From assembly GCA_036522155.1 (NCBI GenBank), contig DATDGI010000129.1:1-6559 (forward strand): DNA of 6,559 nt, written 5' to 3'. This document shows positions 5,261 through 6,559 of this stretch, one piece after another. A program made the translations under genes and the position numbers. Origin of the DNA: UBA9676 sp036522155 (GTDB taxonomy: Bacteria; Actinomycetota; Actinomycetes; Streptosporangiales; Streptosporangiaceae). Within the stretch, counting starts at the first letter, position 1. Each line of letters starts with the position of its first letter. The notes under the pieces are model-generated. The model saw nothing but the letters and a program-made list of their open reading frames with translations. It was not told where the DNA came from and did not search any database.

Positions 5261-6559
5261 CTAACGGGAGACGACGGGCAGGGCGGGCCGGCTGGCCCGG
5301 ACGGACTCGCAGACCCCGTCACTGGCGGTCGATGCCGCCAGTCGTTCGGCCGGAGGATGCCCGTACAGGGTGGTGCGCTGGCGCAACGGGCGCCCGGTCG
5401 GGGCGACCAGGGCGGCCAGGTCGCTGATGGTCTTGTACGACCCGTGGGCCGAGCCCGCCATCCGGCTGATGGTCTCCTCCATCAGCGTGCCGCCGATGTC
5501 GTTGACGCCGCCGCGCAGCACGTCCCGGCAGCCGTCGGCCCCCAGCTTGACCCACGAGCACTGGATGTTGCCGATCGCGCCGTGCAGCATCAGCCGCGCC
5601 AGCGCGTGCACGGCCCGGTTCTCCCGGCGGGTCGGGCCGGGCCGGGCCAGGCCGGCCAGGTAGATCGGCGCGCTGGCGTGCACGAACGGGAGCAGCACGA
5701 ACTCGGTGAACCCGCCGGTCCGCTCCTGCACCTGCCGGATCACCCGCAGGTGCGCGACCCAGTGCGCGGGCGTGTCCACGTGCCCGTACATCATCGTCGC
5801 GGTGGTCGGGATGCCCAGCTCGTGGGCGGTAGTGATGACCTCGATCCAGGCCGAGGCGGGCAGCTTGCCCTTGGTCAGCACCCAGCGGACGTCGTCGTCC
5901 AGGATCTCGGCCGCGGTGCCGGGCAGCGAGCCGACCCCGGCCTCGCGGGCCCGCACCAGCCACTCCCGCACGCCCAGGCCGGTGCGGGCCGACCCGTTCA
6001 TCACCTCCATCGGCGAGAACGCGTGGATGTGCAGGTCCGGGCAGCGCCGCCGGACCTCGGCGGCGATGTCGAAGTAGGCGGTGCCGGGCAGGTCCGGGTG
6101 GATGCCGCCCTGCATGCACACCTCGGTCGCGCCCGCCTGCCAGGCTTCGGCCGCCCGGTCGCCGATCTGGTCCAGCGACAGCGTGTACGCGTCAGCGTCG
6201 GTCCGCCGCTGCGCGAACGCGCAGAACCGGCAGCCGGTGTAGCACACGTTGGTGAAGTTGATGTTGCGGGTGACCACGTAGGTGACGTCGTCACCGACGG
6301 TGTCGCGGCGCACCGCGTCGGCCAGCGCGGCCAGCGCGTCCAGTTCCGGCCCGTCCGCGCCGAGCAGCGCCAGCGCCTGGGCGTCGGTGATCCCGGCCGG
6401 GTCGCCCTCGGCCGCCCGCAGCGCCGCCGCCACCTCCCGCCGCAGCCGCGCTGGCCCCGTCGCCGGCACGGCCCCCTCGGCAGCGAAACGGCTGCCGCCG
6501 GCCGCTCCCCGGGCCCCGTCCCGGCGGGCGGCCGGGTCGATCCGGGCAGCCCCTTCCGC
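5261..6559 (-). CDS. fbiC: FO synthase FbiC, CofH (radical SAM) half; 5' end open at window edge
   Basis: This is the CofH part of FO synthase (5-amino-6-(D-ribitylamino)uracil:L-tyrosine 4-hydroxyphenyl transferase), which with CofG makes FO, the F420 chromophore. Counting from the GTG at 6467-6469 (402 residues), visible features are VVTRNINFTNVCYTGCRFC with the radical-SAM cluster cysteines Cys76, Cys80 and Cys83 (6221-6244), then CMQGGIHPDLPG (118-129), HAFSPMEVMNG (149-159), SLPGTAAEILDDDVR (181-195), TATMMYGHVDTP (223-234), GNIQCSWVKLG and GGVNDIGGTLMEE. The frame stays open for 30 more codons to the right edge. That stretch is Ala/Gly/Arg-rich, like a linker. Actinobacteria usually carry FbiC as a CofG-CofH fusion of about 850 residues, so this is probably its C-terminal half. 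A separate CofH starting at the GTG 6469 (GAGGGG three bases before) is possible. A tail of roughly 20 residues follows the usual RQRTTLYG end region. It converges on fbiB. CofH function is certain; fusion status is open. Confidence 0.93.
   Translation of the reverse strand, partial: AEGAARIDPAARRDGARGAAGGSRFAAEGAVPATGPARLRREVAAALRAAEGDPAGITDAQALALLGADGPELDALAALADAVRRDTVGDDVTYVVTRNINFTNVCYTGCRFCAFAQRRTDADAYTLSLDQIGDRAAEAWQAGATEVCMQGGIHPDLPGTAYFDIAAEVRRRCPDLHIHAFSPMEVMNGSARTGLGVREWLVRAREAGVGSLPGTAAEILDDDVRWVLTKGKLPASAWIEVITTAHELGIPTTATMMYGHVDTPAHWVAHLRVIRQVQERTGGFTEFVLLPFVHASAPIYLAGLARPGPTRRENRAVHALARLMLHGAIGNIQCSWVKLGADGCRDVLRGGVNDIGGTLMEETISRMAGSAHGSYKTISDLAALVAPTGRPLRQRTTLYGHPPAERLAASTASDGVCESVRASRPALPVVSR

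Noticed and set aside
1..6559. New defence system, mobile element, CRISPR array, tRNA or other RNA gene
   Set aside because: I saw no transposase or integrase motifs, no spaced direct repeats, no tRNA-like folds and no unknown conserved cluster. All four long coding regions and whiB fall in known families.

Overview
This is chromosomal DNA from a very GC-rich actinobacterium (class Actinomycetia). The evidence is the base composition, GTG starts, a WhiB-family iron-sulfur regulator (a family confined to actinobacteria and their phages) and actinobacterial-type coenzyme F420 genes, including the FbiB fusion of a CofE ligase to a nitroreductase-like domain. I cannot name the genus from the sequence alone.

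Layout, left to right. (1) Positions 1-2267, minus strand: one long open frame of at least 755 codons that runs off the left edge. It encodes a family 2 glycosyltransferase with a long polytopic membrane region after the catalytic domain. (2) Positions 2268-2405: a 138-base gap holding a candidate promoter and a stem-loop in the glycosyltransferase leader. (3) Positions 2406-2678, minus strand: a 90-residue WhiB protein of the developmental WhiB/WhiB2(WhmD) type, with a near-perfect ribosome binding site. (4) Positions 2679-2915: a divergent control region. Candidate core promoters for whiB (minus) and fbiA (plus) overlap here, and an imperfect dyad lies on the whiB -10 box. (5) Positions 2916-3866, plus strand: fbiA (cofD). 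(6) Positions 3863-5212, plus strand: fbiB, coupled to fbiA by an ATGA overlap. (7) Positions 5213-5260: a convergent intergenic gap almost filled by a GC-rich hairpin. (8) Positions 5261-6559, minus strand: the CofH radical-SAM half of FbiC (FO synthase), open to the right edge.

The three right-hand genes belong to one pathway. FbiC/CofH contributes to making the deazaflavin chromophore FO. FbiA transfers the phospho-three-carbon unit onto FO. FbiB adds the glutamates and, through its C-terminal domain, reduces the dehydro intermediate. The guanylyltransferase that supplies the activated three-carbon donor (CofC/FbiD) is not in the window. WhiB and the glycosyltransferase probably serve cell division or differentiation and cell-envelope polymer synthesis. 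whiB divergent from fbiA-fbiB is a known actinobacterial arrangement (as in whiB2-fbiA-fbiB of Mycobacterium tuberculosis).

I found no RNA gene, mobile element, CRISPR array or convincing new biological system. The points most worth a second look are the overlapping divergent promoters, the convergent placement of fbiC beside fbiAB, and the large edge-truncated glycosyltransferase.
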